This document shows, one piece after another, positions 20,401 to 33,186 of a stretch of 64,000 nucleotides of DNA (positions within the stretch are counted from its first letter, which is position 1; every line of letters begins with the position of its first letter). The DNA lies in the NCBI RefSeq assembly GCF_029227915.1, contig NC_079886.1, forward strand, positions 17,398,501-17,462,500, given 5' to 3'. The stretch is from Hydractinia symbiolongicarpus (Eukaryota > Cnidaria > Hydrozoa > Anthoathecata > Hydractiniidae). A program made the translations under genes and the position numbers. A model generated the notes under the pieces. It saw nothing but the letters and a program-made list of their open reading frames with translations. It did no database searches and had not been told where the DNA came from.

Positions 20401-23400
20401 TCCCAATACTACCAGATACAACCGGTGAAAATTAATCTGACAGAATTAGAAATATCCACTATTGCAGCATCTATCAAGAGACTGAAAAATAGAAAATATT
20501 ATCAAAATTTAGTTGGTAGTGCTAAACACAATCAAAGAAAGGAACAAATGAAATCATACAGTTCTCAACGGTCTGATAAAAAGAAGTGTACCCACTTAGG
20601 TGAATGTGACATACAAAAAAATATGAAAGCAAAATATACAAAGAAAGTGATCAAGTTCAGACAAGAAGTTGCAAAAGGCCCATATTATGTTTGTGTTGTT
20701 TGCAACAGATGTCTATATCGGCGTTCAGTTAAAATATTCAAAGATGGATATGCAGAGTTAAGTAGTGATTTCTATTATTCCCATGTTACCAGCTTTGATA
20801 ATGAGGCATATATATGTGTGACATGTGATAAGAAATTGAAGAAGAAAGTTGTTCCATGTCAAGCTGTATGTAACAAATTATATATATGTGAAATACCAGA
20901 AGAGTTGATTGATTTGACAAAACTCGAAAAAGTCAAAATTTCACAGAGGATTCTTTTTAAAAAAGTCGTAATAATGCCAAAAGGACAATCTCCGAAAATG
21001 AAAGGTACAATATGTAATGTACCACTTGAGGCAGATAATGTTTGTAATAATTTACCTAGAGGTGCTGATAGCAATGGTGTAATTATGCTAAAATTGAAAC
21101 GAAAGCATGTTTTCCGTGTCCACGTACTGAAGCATGTTTTCCGTGTCCACGTACTGTTTGAACCAGTAAGACCACATGTTGTTAAAGCTGCTCTGTTATA
21201 TTTGAAGCTTAATAACCCATTGTATGCAGAAATCACAATAAACATGGAGCAGTTGAACACTAGTTCGATTATGCAAAATGAAAATTCTACTGATGAGAAT
21301 GAGCAAGGTAGCTCTACGCATGACATACCAGAAGAAATAGAGGAAAATCCCCTAGATCAACATAGATTTAATTGTAATGAAACTACATTGTATCTGAGAT
21401 TCCAGTTACTGAAACTGAGAATGTTTCGATCGCTCCTTGTGAAGGTAAAAATCCATTGGGTGTTTTGAGTGATCAATTCTGTGAAGAGTTAGCACATCCG
21501 TACTTATTTCCTACTGGAGTATTTGGGTATAAAGTTGATCGTAAAATCAAATTATCTCCATCTAAGTATTTTAATCAAAGGCTATTGAACTATAAACAAA
21601 GATTTGCATCAGAGCCAGATTATATATTTTTTGTTCATTCAATTTGGCAACAACAAAGTTTAACTAATAGTATCAACATTGCAATGAAAAAACTCAGAGG
21701 TAGCCAGCTAACTGCGGGTATGCTCAGTAGAAATTTTAAGGAAACGGTAAGTTCATTTGTGGCTAGTGAAAATGCATATAGTTTTATGAATACTATCAAA
21801 GGAACCCCAGCATACTGGAAAAGATTTTTGTTTGAAGTTTTAGCTATGGTTAAACAACTTGGTTTGCCCACATTTTTCCTCACATTATCATGTGCTGATT
21901 TAAGATGGAATGAGCTTGTCTCAATATTGCTAAACTGAATGCGCTTGACATTTCTGATGAAGATATAGATAAAATAGATTATTTTGTACGGTGTAAACTA
22001 TTAAATAGTAACCCAGTTTTATTGGCTAGACACTTTCAATATAGAGTAGAAGTTTTCTTCAAAGAAATTATTGTTGATGGTCCTTTAGGAAAAGTTAAAT
22101 ATCACGCCATTCGTGTTGAGTTTCAGTTTAGAGGAAGCCCGCATGTCCACTCATTCATATGGGTTATCGATGCACCTAAACTCAGGATAGAGACAAAAGA
22201 TGAATATTTGGCATATATTGATGCTATAATAAAAGTTCACCTACCAAACAGTAATGAAGAACCTGAGTTGTACAATCTAGTGAAGTCATACCAAATACAT
22301 TCCCATTCTAAATCATGTTGTAAATATAAAAATGTTGAATGTAGGTACAGTTTTGGTCGATATTTTTGTGACCGCACCATTATCGCTGAACCATTATCTG
22401 ATGACCTATCTGAAGAAGAAAAAGGTGATTTGTTGCAAAATCGTCATAACATTTTGAATAAGGTGAAAGACTTTATTGACAAAAACTTAAATCCAAGAAA
22501 AATCAACTTTTTAGATCCATTGAAGGAAAACTATGTGGAATTGAAAACCATAAATGAAATACTTGAAGATATTGGAGTAGATGAAGCACATTATTACAGT
22601 GCTTTGTCTGTTTCTAGTGATACAGACTATCAGATTCATTTTAAGCGTCCGCCAAACTCCTGTTTTGTGAATAACTATTTTGTTGAAGGCTTGATGGCTT
22701 GGCAAGCGAATATGGATATCCAACCAGTCATAAATTATTACAAATCAGTTAGTTACATGTGCGCATATTTTTCCAAGTCGGAAGATGAATCCACCGAGGC
22801 AATGAGACAGGCTGCAAAAGAAGCTTCACTGATGAACAAAACTACATATGAACAAATGAAGTCAGTTGCTAGAGCTTATGTAACTAAGCGGGAATGCTCC
22901 ATTCAAGAAGCGGTTTATCATGTTATGCCTGAGCTTTGGCTCCGAAAGTCTTTTCCAGCTGTCATATTCGCGAATAGTAATATCCCAGAAAATCGCTATA
23001 AAGTTTGCCGTAGTGAGGAAGAGATCAAAGAACTACCAGAAGATAGTATTGATATATTCAAGCGGAATATGTTAGATAGGTACATAGATAGACTTAATGC
23101 AAAATTTTCGAAAAGGAAATATGCTATCGTTGATGCATTGTGTTATGCAGAATCTCTTTCCCATTATTACTTGAAAACAAATGATCATTCAGAAAACGAT
23201 AATCAGCCTACAGTTCTAGTCGATGATATCATTGAAGAAAACCATAACCCAAATATGTACCCAAGTGTATTGCCACTTATGTCATCAAAAGAAAAGCTAA
23301 AATGTCGAAGGGTTAAATCTGTGTTGCGGTATCACGTACCGAACAGGCACAAAAAAACAGAAGAATATGCCCATCACATGTTGTTCATGTTTTTCCCATT

Positions 23401-23725
23401 TCCAGATGAATCTACATTAAAGTGTCCAGATACTGGTAGTTATATGAATAAGTTGATGCAACCAACAGTGCTGGACATTGTCAATGAGAATAAAATTTTT
23501 TTTGAACCATTCTCAGATTTAATGGAAGATGCAATCAATAATTATCACAGGGACATGGTTGATAACTTAGATTCATATGCTCAGCAAGAGAATGATGAAG
23601 TACAGGAATTATTGAACACTGCTAAGACAATTGAAGATTATGAAGATGAATGTCTTCTTGATGAGGAATCTGTGCTACCTTCTACTATAGGTAACAACAC
23701 TTCACCAATTCATGATGATGAATGA
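20401..23725 (+). pseudogene. Helentron Rep (HUH nuclease) region
   Basis: 20401-21450 holds a cysteine-rich stretch (YYVCVVCNRCLYRRS, YICVTCDKKLKK) typical of Helitron N-terminal zinc fingers, with an in-frame 27-bp duplication at 21103-21156. 21456-21938 is the Helitron_like_N segment (EELAHPYLFPTG, LSCADLRWNEL). After a shift near 21925 the HUH motif appears as FRGSPHVHSFIW at about 22130-22165, and the tyrosine motif as YYKSVSYMCAYFSK at about 22737-22780. These two motifs form the single-strand endonuclease that starts rolling-circle transposition. The end overlaps the helicase start by 14 bases, which I read as a frameshift in a once continuous Rep-helicase protein. Confidence 0.8.
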
Positions 23726-25215
23726 AATCAATGCAAATATAAGGACATTGAACCATAAACAGAGAGAAATATTTGAAGTTGTTATAAAATGGTCAAGAGA
23801 TTGCATTAAAAATTTATCAACTACTGTGAAATCACAAATTGATCCAATATACATATTTTTGACAGGTAGTGGTGGTTGTGGAAAGTCGCACCTTGTGAAA
23901 ACTATTTACCACTCATTGACAAAAACACTGTCTTATCATTCTGGGGAATATGACAAACCAAAAGTATTACTTCTTGCACCAACTGGAGTAGCTGCAGTTA
24001 ACATTAATGGGACCACAATTCACTCAGGATTAGCTATACCTGTAGGAAATTTTAAAAAATCCATCCCTAAATTAAGTGACAAGAAGCGTGCAACATTAAG
24101 ACAAAAGTTATCGGAATTGAAAATTATTATCATTGATGAAATTTCAATGGTTTCAAATTACTTACTGTTACATATTCATCAAAGATTGGTCGAAATATTT
24201 GGCGTGTCACAGGAAATCATGTTTGCAGGGATATCTGTGATTGCATGTGGTGATTTTTATCAACTCCCTCCTATTCAGCAAAGACCAGTATATGCAGAAT
24301 ATCAGGATGCAATGCTAAATATGTTTTCACTGTGGAGGCATTTCAGAATTGCAGAACTCACCGAAGTTATGCGCCAGAAAGGTGACAACTCTTTGATTGA
24401 TTTGCTCAACAAAATCAGAATCGCAGGGTTGGATGATGATGCCGAAACTCTTCTAAAATCCAGGTTCATTTCTGATAGTGACGATGATTATCCAAAAAAT
24501 GCTGTACATATATGGGCAGAAAATAAACCTGTATCGGATCACAACAATTGTATGCTCGAAAAACTGGACACTCCCTCAGTGAAGATTGATTCCATCGATA
24601 CCATTCCGAAAGATGTACCAACTTCTCTTATAGAGAAAGCGCGACATCGAGGTCAAATGGAAACTGGAGGACTTGCTCGCACTTTAACGTTGAAAGTTGG
24701 TGCAAAGGTTATGTTGACTGCTAACATTGATATTGAAAGCAAACTCACATAGACAAATAGGAACTGTTTATCATATTAAGATGGATAGTGTAGTTAATGA
24801 CCTTAAGGTGATTTATGTTAAATTTGAAGATGACAGTATTGGAATTAAGCAAAAGAATGCAGATATATATAGAAAACATAAAAATGTAGTACCTATAACA
24901 AAATCAGAAACCAATATTTTCCTCAAAAAGAGTGCTTCATCTGTGACTATTAAAAGAACACAATTTCCATTAATGTTAGCATGGGCATGTACTGTGCATA
25001 AAGTTCAAGGTAAGCAATTTCCAGAGGTAGTGGTGAGCTTCAATCTGCTGAAACAGAGAAGTTTTAATTATGGTCAAATGTATGTAGCACTGAGTAGAGT
25101 GACTGCTATGAAAGGATTATATCTTATAGGAGAATACAAGTCATCTGCTATACGTGCTGATCCAAAAGCCATTTTAGAATACGAAACATTGCGAAATAAT
25201 TATATCATGACCCCT
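23712..25215 (+). pseudogene. Helentron Pif1-family helicase
   Basis: Begins LNHKQREIFEVVIKW. Walker A is IFLTGSGGCGKSHL, followed by VLLLAPTGVAAVNI. Walker B is IIIIDEISMV, then ACGDFYQLPP and ELTEVMRQ (Pif1 motifs III-IV). A frameshift near 24745 precedes MLAWACTVHKVQGKQFP and VALSRVTAMKGL (motifs V-VI). It is a superfamily 1B 5'-3' DNA helicase that would unwind the strand during transposition. All nucleotide-binding residues are intact; only the one shift breaks it. Confidence 0.85.
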
Positions 25216-25897
25216 ATCAATCGTTTATGTAAAGATGAATCATCATTGACCGTCATGTTGCTGAATGTACGATCACTGAAAAAACATGCCACTGATATTT
25301 TATCAGATGAAGCTTTATGTGATATTGACATATTGTGTCTTACTGAAACTCAGATTTCCAACAATGATGACTTGGGTTTGATCATATCGACCATGAATCA
25401 ATTCACAGTAGAGCATAGTGTAAGCAATGATAAATTTTGCAGCTTAGCATGTTGTGTTCAATCAAATATCAAGATTGTTGATATTTGGACGTTAAAAGGC
25501 GCGCTGCTGGTTACTGTAAAAGTGTATGCTATTCAGAAACAAGAGTTCAATATTTTGTTGTTATATCGTAAGCAATCACTATCAGTGGCGAACTTTCTGT
25601 ATGTAATATCACACTTCATGTCTGTCTGTCAAGATAATATACATATTATTTTAGGAGACTTTAACATTAATGCATTGAACACAACTGATAACTCTTCTAT
25701 TCAACTTGAAAATGCATTAAGAAATTACGACCTTATTGTCAATGAACCGACTCACATTTCAGGATCACTTATTGACCATGTGTACATTAAAAAGGATATT
25801 TGTGACTGGCTGAATGTAATCTATATGATAAAAAATGTTTTTTTTTCAGATCATGATGCAGTGAAAGTCAAAATAGCAACACTTCCACAATTTACTT
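25216..25897 (+). CDS. Helentron C-terminal endonuclease (EEP-type)
   Basis: Continuous with the helicase frame. Motifs of the endonuclease/exonuclease/phosphatase family are in order: LLNVRSLKKH, ILCLTETQI (catalytic Glu), HIILGDFNINA, LIDHVYIK and FSDHDAVKV (catalytic Asp-His). This type of domain is shared with LINE retrotransposons. After about 25895 the frame runs into a T-rich and GT microsatellite tract, so the natural end is probably lost or altered there. Confidence 0.8.
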
Positions 25898-25906
25898 TTG
25901 GTCAGT

Positions 25907-25945
25907 CCTTTTTTTTTCTTTTTTTGTGTGTGTGTGTGTGTGTTT
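25907..25945 (+). repeat. T-rich tract and (GT)n microsatellite
   Basis: Poly-T with single C interruptions, followed by about nine GT units. It sits at the ragged end of the Helentron endonuclease frame. Confidence 0.9.
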
Positions 25946-28080
25946 GTGCGCTTTGTGTTACAAAGTCGATACAGTCTGACAGGAATAATTTGTATTACCT
26001 TTATAATTTTAGGCGTCAGCCAATACACCGTCTGACTACAAATGTGTTCCAAGGAGTCGCGATTTTTTTGCAAATTGCGTTGTCGGAATAAACGAATTAT
26101 GCTTATCTCCTTGAAGAATTTAGTCATATAACGATTAAATGATTTTTATGTTAATTCATGATATGTGACGTCATGGGTGACAAGATGAAAACATTGCATT
26201 AGATCCTCTTCACATATGTTCACTGCACTTACCGCCTGCCACCCATGATGATTGAATAGCCTATATAAACGTGATTTATTACGTTATATTTATCAAGATA
26301 ATGATGAGATGCTAAGCTAAAATATCATAATTATGATAGAAATTAATCAGGTTTCTCAGAAAATTTTTTTAACAATTTAAAACAGATAGTGATACGTGTC
26401 TCAATCGATTTTCTAACTTTTGTAATTGCTCAAGTTTCTTTACAAGAAGTCGTTCTGTTAATGAGAATTTTACGTGGTTGGAGACGGTTTTTTTATTTTT
26501 TCTTAGTTTTTTTATTTAGTGGTTCCAGGACTGAGACACAAAGGACTGACTGACAACATGCAAGTTGAGATTATTATATAAGATGTTTATAAGGATGCAT
26601 ACTTGAAATTCATGTCTCATGTCCTGGTAGTTTTCAGTTCATTGACTTATTATCTTATTGTTGTTCAAATGTTTTTGATAAAACAGCATATAATTTTTAT
26701 ATTTTACAAAGACAAACTTTCATGTAAACTATCTTTTGCTGTTTATTGTATATTGAGAAACTGTGATTTTTAAAGATGTTTATAACGCATGTGAGCTCAA
26801 TAATTATATGAAGCAGTCTGCACAACACACGAAGTGTTACAGATGAATAATTGACAGTCATCATCTCGGCGGTGTATTAGAAAAAGCGAGAACTCATTGG
26901 TTATAATCCTTCACATGATAAACACTATTGTATCCATTGACAATCAAAAGCAAATTCTATGAAAATAAAGCAAGTGGTGATAGACAGTTTATTGAACCAA
27001 ACGATTATACGAAAGCATGAATGAAGCACACATGTTTCAAGCTTTACATTACAAGTATCCTTCGCTCCATTCATAGAAATGGTGATTGAAACCGAATAGA
27101 TACAGGTGATTAAAATATAGTACAACGAAGTCAACACACAAAAACAAGCATGCGTGTTACACCAGTGATTATATAGAAAGAACATAAAGTTATAGCTGTT
27201 ATTAGCTGTGTGTCTTATTTTCAGACATGAACCTACCCTATGAAGAGAGTGAATGACCCGGCAAGATTTACCAACTTTGCTGATCAACTTATTCATTGTT
27301 CTTTTTTTCCGGAGAGACACATTCGTTGAATTTAGAAAACCAACAAAATGGTCACGGTACTATTCATCACATGTACAGTCCGACATTCGTTTTGGTAGTA
27401 ATGCTTTTGGAAGTTATTTGCATCCACTTCATATTAAGCGTGTTGTGTAGGCGTGTGTGCGTGTTTGTGCAGGACGAAGAACATTGAATTATTGAAACAA
27501 ACCTTGATAAATAAATGTGAAAATATACATAACAAGTTGATAATTTTCTACCAGTTTTATTGAAACCTAATTTTTGGTACATGGACCTGCCCTATCAGGA
27601 GAGATTTTGTAAGCGAAAGTTTGTGTGATTTTCTACAAGTTTTTTATTTTTTTATTCTTATAAAAGGAGTTTCATATGACTCTGCCTTACCCACGTGTGA
27701 ATATTTACGCGCACTTCATCTCGTGCTCCAGATATGACAATGGCGTCGTCAATCAACTCCTTTGCCGTCAAAAGTCGTATATAATAACTTCTTGATGCCT
27801 TATCCGTTTTACTTGAAATTTGCAAAGAAATTTCATCCAGTCCATCGCTGTGATGAACCAAAAAAATAGGAAAGACTTTCTATACTTAGTATTTTACTGG
27901 CTCTAGAGAATAAGATTACGTGATGACCCGTATGTCGAAAAATAATTCAATTAACTGCTAAAACATCTCGCTGTAACGCAGAAGGAACTGAAACAATATT
28001 AATATCCAATATTAAGACTCAGAATCAAATTATCAATAGGAAGCAAAAGTCGTCTCCAGTGCTTCTTAGTTTTTTTCATT
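25946..28080. other. No gene recognised
   Basis: AT-rich. Two similar short segments (ATGAACCTACCCTATGAAG at ~27228 and ATGGACCTGCCCTATCAGG at ~27581) each follow an AG or pyrimidine-rich stretch and resemble repeated mini-exons, but neither frame extends. A minus-strand frame at 26925-27320 has no family likeness. Confidence 0.4.
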
Positions 28081-28146
28081 GGTACGCGCATGCGGCTTTC
28101 GTAGCAAGAGCCATACAGCCCTGGGTTCGACGTTGGGTATGAAGCG

Positions 28147-28275
28147 TAAAACCCGTTTTCCACTCAGCGGAGTTAGAAATTCTGAACTTTCAAACTGCAC
28201 TTTTTTGTCTCAACCAATCGGAGTGCGTATATTTTCCGCCCGTGCGGTCTGTGCGCTGAGTGAAAAACGGGCTTA
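28147..28275. mobile_element. Short palindromic MITE (~130 bp)
   Basis: Left end AAACCCGTTTTCCACTCAGC and right end CGCTGAGTGAAAAACGGGCT are inverted copies with one or two mismatches. Confidence 0.6.
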
Positions 28276-28475
28276 AGGGACAAACTGTGTTTTTCTGCTG
28301 TTTGTTAGTGGACTTTAATCGGATTATAACTCAAACAACCTCGTTCTCAGGGCATTTTGTCTGTTTTTGCTGTGGGTAGCTACAAAAAGATACGCAACAC
28401 CGTCTACCATTTCAAAATTTCGCCAGACTAAACAAATCTAGTCATGTGATTCAAAAATCTAAAGTTCACGGCTCA

Positions 28476-28800
28476 AATGAGCGCCCTGCAGCTTAGAACC
28501 GAAAAAGGGAGCGCTCAATTTGAAACTAAGATCTTGGAGGCGCTCATTTGACATGAAAACCAAAAAATCTTTGGCTTGAAATTATTTGTAGACTTTTTAA
28601 GTATGGTAATTTGCAAATATGTTCTGTTAAAAGTTGCAAGTTGAGAAATTTATATTTGCTTTCTTTCTTCCCCATTGGGAACTTTTTGTTCCTTCTGCTC
28701 AAATTTACTGGACTGCTAACTAATTCTTGCTTCTTTCAATCAGCGCCCCCCCTCAAACGAGCCACCCACTTAGAGGATGTCGAAAGGGCGCTCATTCAAA
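28476..28800. repeat. GCGCTC-rich interspersed repeat cluster
   Basis: Repeated GAGCGCCC, GGGAGCGCTC, GGAGGCGCTCATTTGA and GGGCGCTCATT motifs in both orientations, comparable in style to the AATAAGCGCCC cluster at 40660-40830. Probably remains of foldback MITEs. Confidence 0.5.
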
Positions 28801-28869
28801 TTACTATTTCGTGTCAGAGTTGCCTGTTAGCAGGAGCGGTTTCAATGTATGTCAACCCTGTCGCGTGAC

Positions 28870-30978
28870 AGGGTAGTAAAAAACATTACGAAAATCTCCC
28901 GGAATATACATGTCGCGCCGAATACGCAACTCTTGCTACGCATCATGACATACTAAATAAAATTGGCTGGATCCGCCCCTGGTTAAAAACAAAATAAAGA
29001 TGATAAAAACCCGGGTATAGTTATATGAACATTGAAAGCGAAAGTGAAATTTTGTGGTGCGACCCCGTTTTTAGGTATTGGAGCGACACGAACAGCCAAG
29101 CGAGGAGATACGGATTGTATGACGTGGCACTCTCTCATGCTGAATGCATAACTGTTAAAAATCGATGTTATGAAATAACGTTACCTCCATTTCTTTGCGC
29201 GCAGGAAAAACACGGCACTATGATTGAGTGTCCTTTGTATCGACTCTTTATATTTGAGTAAAACAAAGCGCTTTATAATTTTCTGCGAATACTTTCTCTC
29301 TAAAAAGATGGTTACAATGATATTTTAGGCGAGACCAAGTTGATAAGTCATTGTACTAGCCAAGTATACTTAGCACTCTTATTTCGAAAAAACGAGCGTG
29401 GAAATGAAATGTTGTGGAAGGTTGAGCTGGGTAGCTATGTCGGCTATCATTGTACGGGCGAGACCGACTCATTTTTTGTCAAATAAAAAATAAAAATAAA
29501 ATTCACTATAGAAACAGAAAACCCGAAACATTGATGTATAATATTCACCAGATACTTTATACTAATATACAACGAAAATATAATTCATCGCGGTCTGTAA
29601 TGACGAAGATAGAACATTTCTGATTTGCTGTTTTCCTTCTTTATTTATTTATTTTTATTTTACCAATCACAGTGTATGATAAAATTCATTACAGCACCAG
29701 GGAAAAGTAACAGGTGTCTTTTTATGGTATTTTTTTATATTTTTTGTGTCCACCTGTTGTTCACTAATAGTGAAAATCGACAAGCAAAAAGAAAAGAGCA
29801 ACATGCGTAATTAATTTTGTAAAATTTGAAATACATGCCAACACGGAATTTTCTCCTCAACTTTTTGAACTTCTTTTTTTTTTGTTTTTTTTTCAAATAT
29901 TTTTTTTAATTCCCTTCATTATCATTTTAAATGCATATTTTATTTAATTTTTTTGTTTCTTAATGAGATTGATCAGCCCTATATTTGCATAATATTTTAT
30001 TTTACTTTTGCAATTTTTACACTTTTTAAATAAGGAGTACTCTGGGCACGAGGTTGTGAAATACATGTAAATAATTCGTGGAAAATATACTTGAGATGAA
30101 AAACAAAATTTTTGGTTTTATATTTTCACAAATCGACACTTTGGAATATTCCATGGTAAATATTTTCTGTATATATATAAACAATTCGAACAATTCTGAA
30201 AGATTAATTTAATTAAAATAACAGTGTACAACAATATTTGTGATCAAATTCGTAGCGCAGTCTTCGTTCTTTACGAATATCAAGATACGCACAAAGCCGG
30301 CGTAGCACTAAGGTCGCGGGGTCAGGTCGGACTTTAAAAGTCGTGACGTTACGGCATCGGTTAAAAAATCGGTCGAAGATACGGTAAAATATTGACCTCA
30401 AGTTTTCGCCGGACATGTAACTCGGTTTACCGTAAAAATTTGTAACTCCCTAACTCACCAACTCGCAACTTCCTAACTTCCCGGTTTTATAAGTCGAACA
30501 TTTCCTAGACTAGATATTTTTTTCTCATAAAAGTCAGGGAAATACATCACTTTTTTCTGATAAGTCAGGGGCAAAAATTCTCTGCACCTGCTATGAACCC
30601 CTGGTATATAAGGTTGAACTGGGAATCATGATTGCATATTTTCCTGCAGAGCAATGAACAAACCTCAATAAAACTTAGCCACTATATAATAAGAATGAAA
30701 CAGCCAATGGTCATCCAAATTTTTGTTGTAATTTGTGAAAATTATTTCTCGCTCTAAGTTGTATTTGTGAACAAAATTTTATGTGAAAATGCATAATGTC
30801 GATATCATTTGTTCGGAAACTTTTCTAATAGAAATTTCATCTTTTCAAATATTTTGCAGAAATGAGCTTCTAGAATTTAATTTTTATCACCTTTAATTTG
30901 AAGCATATTTTGTGAGAAAGACTACTCTTTCCAAAACTATACCATTTTCTTAAAATTTTGTTCGGATTTTTTTTCCAG
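28870..30978. other. No gene recognised
   Basis: AT-rich. A 78-codon plus frame at 29025-29261 and a 67-codon minus frame at 30416-30213 have no recognisable domain. Possibly the 5' region or intron of the RPA-like gene downstream. Confidence 0.4.
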
Positions 30979-31994
30979 GAAATGCTGTACATGTGTACGT
31001 ACATGATGTATCACCTGTAAAAACGTCAAGAAGGAACAATAATGTGGCGTATTTCAATATGAAACTTCAGGCGGAAGACAAAAATTACCGTGGAATTTCC
31101 TATCGTATGGATTTGAAGGAGGCATTCGATTCTGCAATGGAACATAAATCGCCAGTAAAAATAACCACCGTTGTAACCAGGCCGAATAAGTTCTCAAATG
31201 AACTCATGGATTTAGAAGTTACGAAAGATTCCAATGTAGAACCGACAGATGCGTCCTTTGAATCAAAGCCAATGACAGTACAATCTGTAGATGTCACAGT
31301 CAAGGAGATCAAAGGCGAAAACCATGTGAACCAGTTGGTTAATGTAAAGGGTTATTTAACTGTCGAAGACAGACCGACAACACTCATTACAACAAAGTAT
31401 TCTGTTGAGCCAATCCTAATGAAAACTGCCATTATAAATGATGAAAAAGATAACATGTTTGTGGAACTATTGGGATCATTTGCAACAAATGTTACTACAA
31501 ATGGCTCATATGTATTGCAGAATTTACGTTTGAAGGAAGGGCCAACAGGACTCTTCAAATTATCAACGCAAGGTGTGTCTAAAGTTGTGGCATCTGATGA
31601 AATATTTGCTCCTTGTAATGATGACGTAGCCAACATTGATTTTCAAATTGCAGATTTCCCCCCGATGAGTATTGGGTCCATATCTCGAAAGTTGGCTTGT
31701 CCCAAGTGTCGGAAAACATCACAGGATAACCATTCAACCTTGTTCATATGTGAGCATTGTCAATTATCTACATTAAAAAATAATGCTAAGATAAATTTTA
31801 CATTATCAGCAATGTTCTTGGTTGAAAACAAGCCTGAAACAATCACATTGTTTTGGAATAGTGTTGAAGATTTTTACACCAAAGTTGCAATGCCGATTCC
31901 AGGTGACCAGAATCAAGTTGTGTATGATATGCTGTCGAAAGTTGGGCTCAAAATACTATTTGATCGCAAGTTCCACTGTGTTGGTTTCAAGTAA
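30979..31994 (+). CDS. RPA1-like single-strand DNA-binding protein
   Basis: The exon opens after a strong acceptor (TTTTTTTTCCAG at 30978); the frame is uninterrupted for 338 codons to TAA at 31994. It starts NAVHVYVHDVSPVKTSRRNN, a β-strand-rich OB-fold pattern, continues through a middle part (VNVKGYLTVEDRPTT; FVELLGSFATNV) and ends with a zinc ribbon ACPKCRKT..ICEHCQ (C-x2-C-x13-C-x2-C), as in the C-terminal OB domain of replication protein A large subunit. Length is about half of cellular RPA1. An upstream exon must supply the start codon. Being intact among ruins, it is either recently mobile or under selection. It is followed by AATAAA and a perfect hairpin. Transposon-borne RPA-like genes are known; whether it belongs with the HECT/integrase genes is open. 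Confidence 0.6.
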
Positions 31995-32076
31995 TGCATT
32001 GAATAGACAAGCATAAACAGATACTTTAACTTTTATATTTTGTTTACTTTATTCGATTTTTTGAGATGTAGTTTAT

Positions 32077-32415
32077 AACTCTTGTGATTTTGCGGTATAG
32101 CAATAAATGTGTTCTTTAAAACAGGAGTTATTTTACTCCTGTTTTAAAGAACACATAAACATAGTATATCTTTACTATATTGATTTGCATCTCACGATTT
32201 TCATGTTGTATCACTCTTGTGATTTTGCGGTATAGCAGTAAATGTGTTCTTCAACGGGAGTGAAGTTTAGAGTTTGTATATCTTTACTATATTGATTTGC
32301 ATCTCCAGATTTTCATGTTGTATCACTCTTGTGATTTTGCAGTATAGCAATAAATATTCTTTAACAGGAGTGAAATTTACAGTATATCTTTACTATATTG
32401 ATTTGCATCTCATGT
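32077..32415 (+). repeat. Three tandem ~112-135-bp units with a perfect hairpin
   Basis: Units begin ACTCTTGTGATTTTGCGGTA near 32077, 32212 and 32324, and share ATATCTTTACTATATTGATT. In the first unit, 21-bp perfect inverted repeats (32108-32128 and 32135-32155) flank a 6-base loop; the other two units lack the second arm. Each unit carries CAATAAAT or CAGTAAAT. Confidence 0.85.
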
Positions 32416-32770
32416 TGTGTTTAAAATAAAATAAAAGTATTCCACTTGATTAGTGAGTATATAATCATTTTTCCTGGCTATCTCCACCATTTTGAAGCAC
32501 TCGCGCCAGAATTTCGGGGCAATACTTTTCAGACCCCCGAACTTTTGACCTTCGAAGGCGTGTTGTCTTATTCAGCTTCGGGTTTGAGCGCCAACATTGA
32601 AAATCTCGCGATAAACTTTCGAATCATGTCCCGATTTGTCTTTCTGAACAAGAGAACGACGTATGGCACTGCGCCAAAAACGAGACAAAATTTGTTCCCG
32701 AAGTTTATCCTGTAAACCACCATACTACAAATCAGAGCCTCCATAGACAAATTCTCTGCGTTCTTATGGC

Positions 32771-33163
32771 CTATCAACTTTCATAGCGTAGCGTGATGTG
32801 GCCGGGCTCGACACGTATGAAACTAGGAACGATGGGAAAACTGAAATGTCCCACTATTGTTTGACGACATCTGTTGCTTTGAAATTGACTTTGAATGTAA
32901 TGCTCAACAAAAGACAGCGAATATTTTCTCAGAAGTTTTTGGTTCAAGGGACCGGAAGCCTATTTCATCGACCCCGAACTTACTGTGTTCCTCTGGTTCT
33001 ATGAACTTTCGTAGATTTTTGCGTACGAGATCTATCAAATCTCAAAACTACGAAGCATGCGCAGATTAGAAAGCCTCCGAGTGAATAATGCGGCGTTTGT
33101 TGTCGTTCTCAGTTCCTTATGTTAAGCCCGGCCCGTACCACGCTTTGCTACGAAAGTTGATAG
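32771..33163. mobile_element. MITE with ~38-bp imperfect TIRs
   Basis: Left CTATCAACTTTCATAGCGTA and right (reverse strand) CTATCAACTTTCGTAGCAAA continue to GGCCGGGCT. 393 bp, non-coding. Confidence 0.7.
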
Positions 33164-33186
33164 ACTGAAAACGCAAAGAGTGGTCT

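Larger units (their letters stand above)
19605..25897 (+). mobile_element. Helentron (Helitron-type rolling-circle element), nearly full coding region
   Basis: Domain order: 2A peptide and cysteine-protease-like domain, zinc-rich and Helitron_like_N region, HUH Rep, Pif1 helicase, apurinic-type endonuclease. The C-terminal endonuclease is what separates Helentrons from canonical Helitrons. About five single frameshifts (near 20100, 21410, 21925, 23715, 24745) are the only damage in ~6.3 kb, so this is a fairly young copy. I could not define its termini; rolling-circle elements lack TIRs. Confidence 0.85.

Noticed and set aside
20859-21326. 155-codon minus-strand frame inside the Helentron.
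   Set aside because: Antisense to the zinc-rich Helentron region, which has clear family motifs.
26925-27320. 131-codon minus frame.
   Set aside because: Cysteine/isoleucine-rich translation of AT-rich DNA without any domain;  no splice or start context.
28080-28140. tRNA-like GGGTTCGACG near 28130.
   Set aside because: No cloverleaf partner arms; only a B-box-like coincidence.
29025-29261. 78-codon frame as a small gene.
   Set aside because: No motif, splice site or composition signal beyond chance.
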